Assembly (NCBI GenBank): GCA_022496805.1
Contig: CM040087.1
Span: 8,196,001 to 8,260,000 of the forward strand
Direction of reading: 5' to 3'
DNA from: Pohlia nutans
Lineage: Eukaryota; Streptophyta; Bryopsida; Bryales; Mniaceae
DNA: 64,000 bases
Part shown: positions 61,526-64,000 of the stretch, in pieces
How the letters are laid out: each line of letters begins with the position of its first letter
Position numbering within the stretch: the first letter of the stretch is position 1
Notes under the pieces: generated by a model
What the model was told of the DNA's origin: nothing
Seen by the model: the letters and a program-made list of their open reading frames with translations, nothing else
Database searches by the model: none
Program-made: the position numbers and the translations under genes

Positions 61526-62384
61526 CTACTGTGATAGCACATCATGTCCCACCTCTAGATCTTCTTCTACAGCGACCAAAGCTTGGTTTACATCTTCTGT
61601 GGTTAGTCTCCTACACCTTCTCAAATCAGAAGTATCCAGTTCCCTTTCTACGGTAGTGTATTCAGGCCGTAGGCCTACATGCTCCTCATCTCTACCTAAC
61701 TGCACACTCTGCAGATCATCTCTTCCGCCATCACTTGACTCGACTCTTGCGCCACGCGGCTGTTGTCGTAACACAATCTTCCATCCACTGCTGTCCTCGT
61801 CGTCTACATAAAAAACTTGTTGTACGTGAAGAGGGAATGCAAAGGAGTCCGCTAAATATGGAATCAATCAATCAAATCTGAACAATGTGAATCCATATTT
61901 GTCACATTTCATTGTAGCGCGAGCTCCCCTCTTGTTTGCTTGGGCCCATGTGCAATACAACACCACCACTTCAAATTTGCCGTAGTCTACGCTGATAATT
62001 TCGTCCACCCACCCCACATACTCCAGATTTGTTGTCCTCTTTTTCCTAACACTAGAACTAGCGCGACAAGATTGCAGAAACATAGCCACTACTCCACTGT
62101 CGCATGTCGACATATCTACTTCTAAGGAGCGTACTCGTATATGATTGCCGTATGCATACATCGCCTTGTATCCCTTCGCTTCTCGTCTAGATGGCAGTAA
62201 CAGTGCAAGTATATCCCCAAAGACATCATTGCCGATTGCAACGTCTTCAGATGCATTATTTTTGAACCACGTATTGAAGGGTTCCTGTCATATATCCATG
62301 GGATAATCAAGAAGTTTTCTCCTGCTTTGTTTTTGGAATTCTTTTCTGGCCTCTTCTCGTGGACTCATTTCACTCGCGTACCGC
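61526..62384 (-). pseudogene. CACTA transposase C-terminal region (DUF4216-like)
   Basis: On the minus strand an acceptor site (TATTGCAG) precedes RYASEMSPREEARKEFQ. The reading then matches the DUF4216 pattern of plant CACTA transposases: FNTWFKNN, STCDSGVVAMFLQS, YVGWVDEIISVDYGKFEVVVLYCTWA, KCDKYGFTLFRFD, then PYLADSFAFPLHVQQVFYVDDED. Two in-frame stops interrupt it: one before QEPFNTWF (near 62288) and a TGA between FRFD and LIPYLAD (near 61866). The catalytic transposase domain itself is not present. Confidence 0.82.
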
Positions 62385-62428
62385 CTGCAATATACACATC
62401 ACCTCCAGTCCGTTATTTTTCCTAAATT

Positions 62429-62800
62429 TTAGAAGACAACCTCATGTGCACAGAAGTTAGTAAGTGCTTCCAGAATGGTGACTACACGAAGTCGTTTTTT
62501 CCACTTTTTTGATGGGATAATCTGGACGTTTTCTCCTGCTTCGTAGAGTGGGATATTTGATTCTTCAAAGAATTTCGCACGGCCTACATCATGGAAGTCG
62601 TCGTCGTTGAAACCAATGTCATCTTCATCCTCATCGGAGACGTCATCAGTAGCAGGAGGGATATTGTCGTATCTGCCGAGGCAGTCTGTGATCATTCGGG
62701 CAACATCAAATTCTTCTGATCCGGTTTGCATTGTCGGGTTTTCCTCGTGCGCTTCGTTGGATTCAGAAAGGATTGGACAATATTGCTCACTTTCGTACAC
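62429..62800 (-). pseudogene. Probable N-terminal piece of TNP2-like CACTA transposase
   Basis: This 123-codon ORF is strongly acidic in the middle (DDVSDEDEDDIGFNDDDF) and then reads RAKFFEESNIPLYEAGE. That loosely fits the segment just before the catalytic domain in TNP2 proteins (KFF..L..A..PLYPGC). Orientation and spacing agree with the DUF4216 piece downstream, with the core deleted between them. The similarity is weak and could be coincidental. Confidence 0.5.
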
Positions 62801-62919
62801 AAAACGAGACTACATAGATGATATTCACAACCCCCCAATTATATGTTAGTATGTCACGTTTCTTGCATAGCTTACGAGTATGTAAACAAACTTTCATGAT
62901 TGTAGCTCATCCATAATTA

Positions 62920-63090
62920 TGTACAATAGTCATGTATCTGATAACTATGACTATGAATAGTCATCTCAAGACAAATAGTGAGTACGATGTAGTCATCTCT
63001 GCACGCTCAATGACTATGGTTTAGTCACATCTGCAAAAGTAGTCACTACAGCTAGTCCTCTCTACAAAAACAATGACTACATTTAGTCAT
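62920..63090. repeat. Second ATGACTA/TAGTCAT motif cluster
   Basis: About nine copies of AGTCAT/ATGACT-type motifs in both orientations, like the array at 60120-60340. It could be the other subterminal region of the CACTA element or part of its promoter region. No CACTA-type terminus is visible next to it. Confidence 0.65.
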
Positions 63091-63180
63091 GGTTCTTCCT
63101 TAACAGACAAGCAATCACTAAAGTATTACAACAGTTTCTTGTATTGTTACCCATTTCCTAGATGCAATCTAAGCAACCTG

Positions 63181-63555
63181 TCAATTAAGAGGGTAATATG
63201 TGAAAAGTTCCTCTCCCACTTCAACGTCACGTGTTGCTACAGTCATAATATACCTCCAAGTTTTCGGGTTCCATGGGGCAGGCAATGACACGTATTCCCA
63301 AATAGCATTCCCTATATGCTCTCTTCCAATGGAACTGTTAATAAACCCTGCAGCATTTCCATTCAACACATCTCCATCTTGGTACACATTTTTCTTCACA
63401 CATATTGCATACTTCAAAAAACGCTTGTCTGCCTCACACTGACGGTGGAACTCAGCCTTTGAGAATCTCTTCCCAACAAATGGCAATAACTCATCACTAG
63501 ATTTGGCTGCTTCCATGGCATATAGGCCCATCCCATGTGCGGATGTGTTGACACC
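63181..63555 (-). CDS. SET-domain exon (protein lysine methyltransferase-like)
   Basis: Read from an acceptor (GGAGGTTAG) at 63556, the exon encodes GVNTSAHGMGLYAMEAA (the SET-N 'GxGLxA' strand), an insert region, NGNAAGFINSS (the position of the NHS motif) and VEVGEELFTYYPLN followed by a stop (the GEELxxxY motif). SET enzymes transfer methyl groups from S-adenosylmethionine to lysine. The usual NHSC is changed to NSS, so activity is uncertain. It ends soon after the SET core, with no post-SET cysteines. Upstream, minus-strand sequence at 63776-63600 is open (ETQRYIVLAAAATTLNS...), possibly an earlier exon, but I could not join it in frame. It lies between two CACTA-like pieces, so it may be a gene carried by the transposon. 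Confidence 0.6.
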   Translation of the reverse strand, partial: GVNTSAHGMGLYAMEAAKSSDELLPFVGKRFSKAEFHRQCEADKRFLKYAICVKKNVYQDGDVLNGNAAGFINSSIGREHIGNAIWEYVSLPAPWNPKTWRYIMTVATRDVEVGEELFTYYPLN

Positions 63556-63868
63556 CTAACCTCCTACTTTCTTTCCTAAAATGTGAAACTTTTGAGCTTG
63601 GGGATGGTGCCTATGCGCCATTGCCCATAATCGATATCTATCTGAACAGTATCCACAGATGCTTGATGGTTGGGATACAAACTACTCTCTGTGCTCTTCT
63701 GGAGCGGTAGAGGAGCTGAAATTACTGAATTTAATGTAGTAGCTGCTGCGGCCAGAACAATATATCTCTGTGTTTCCTACATGTATCATCGCAACAAAGT
63801 AAGGCAAGCGCATTGGCACCCACATATTTCATAACCAAGATATCAGACTAAATTGGTGGATAACTTAC

Positions 63869-64000
63869 CAGGATGGATGTCTTGAATTCAGGATCTCGTT
63901 TGTACTTCCGTAGATGTTTGCGGATGGTTGTCCTTCATACTATTTTTGCACCCATGCATTTCTTACATGGGCAAGGGTAAATTTTTAGACCTTGTCTGTC
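63869..64000 (-). pseudogene. CACTA-type transposase-associated finger (partial)
   Basis: The minus strand reads IYPCPCKKCMGAKIV, a stop, then RTTIRKHLRKY, ending at a good donor site (CTG/GTAAGT). CPC-x2-C followed by HL and Y is the pattern of the transposase-associated domain at the N-terminus of plant CACTA proteins. The TGA stop would be CGA (Arg) with one C-to-T change. The 5' side is outside the window. Confidence 0.6.

Larger units (their letters stand above)
60101..64000 (-). mobile_element. CACTA (En/Spm-like) transposon, one end only
   Basis: The terminus CACTACTAGGAGAGC begins at 60101 inside LINE B's 3' UTR, followed by a dense ATGACTA array. Transposase remnants (DUF4216-type region, TNP2-like N-terminal piece, CPC-x2-C finger) are all on the minus strand, so 60101 is the element's 3' end. 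The other terminus was not found; it may lie right of the window, or near 63.1 kb if the second motif cluster marks the far subterminal region. The core transposase is missing between 62384 and 62429, so this looks like a deletion derivative. Confidence 0.75.

Overview
This is nuclear DNA of a land plant or close streptophyte relative. The evidence is a chloroplast-type SufE-BolA fusion gene, a plant-type cytosolic glutamyl-tRNA synthetase with a GST-like N-terminal region, spliced nicastrin and DUS1 genes, telo-box (AAACCCTAA) motifs and plant CACTA transposase domains. Species cannot be fixed from the sequence. The few introns and an I/Ingi-like LINE would fit a seed-free plant, but that is inference. 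Exon boundaries given here come from GT/AG sites plus reading-frame continuity.

Gene-bearing half (1-23.5 kb): cytosolic glutamyl-tRNA synthetase (minus strand, 3' end cut by the window edge), nicastrin (6 exons, +), plastid SufE-BolA (2 exons, minus) and tRNA-dihydrouridine synthase DUS1 (3 exons, +). These are unrelated housekeeping genes with no operon logic. They are separated by AT-rich spacers packed with short non-autonomous DNA transposons: TTAA-flanked piggyBac-like MITEs, TAA-flanked Harbinger-like MITEs, a TA-flanked Tc1/mariner-like element, and a family with 8-bp target-site duplications (TSDs) and CTCGGGG ends.

Transposon half (23.5-64 kb): a spacer full of MITEs, then a nested stack. 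LINE A (from about 32.4 kb to 46.5 kb) is interrupted by three 8-bp-TSD DNA transposons and by an antisense, 5'-truncated LINE copy with a 10-bp TSD. It breaks off at 46.5 kb where a second copy, LINE B, begins. LINE B is interrupted by a 1.48-kb foldback element with long inverted arms. Its 3' UTR is entered at 60101 by a CACTA element that runs off the window and itself carries an 8-bp-TSD MITE. In several cases removing the insertion and one TSD copy restores the host reading frame, so the order of events can be read directly.

The LINEs are the most unusual system. ORF1 encodes an RRM-like protein. ORF2 encodes a lysine/asparagine-rich leader, a 2A ribosome-skipping peptide (D-V/I-E-x-N-P-G-P), an APE endonuclease, reverse transcriptase (YADD), RNase H and a C-terminal Cys/His finger. 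This order resembles trypanosome ingi/L1Tc elements more than typical plant L1. Both copies are dead; most aligned nonsense changes are C-to-T or G-to-A, as expected from deamination of methylated cytosines. The right edge holds remnants of CACTA transposase around a SET-domain exon.
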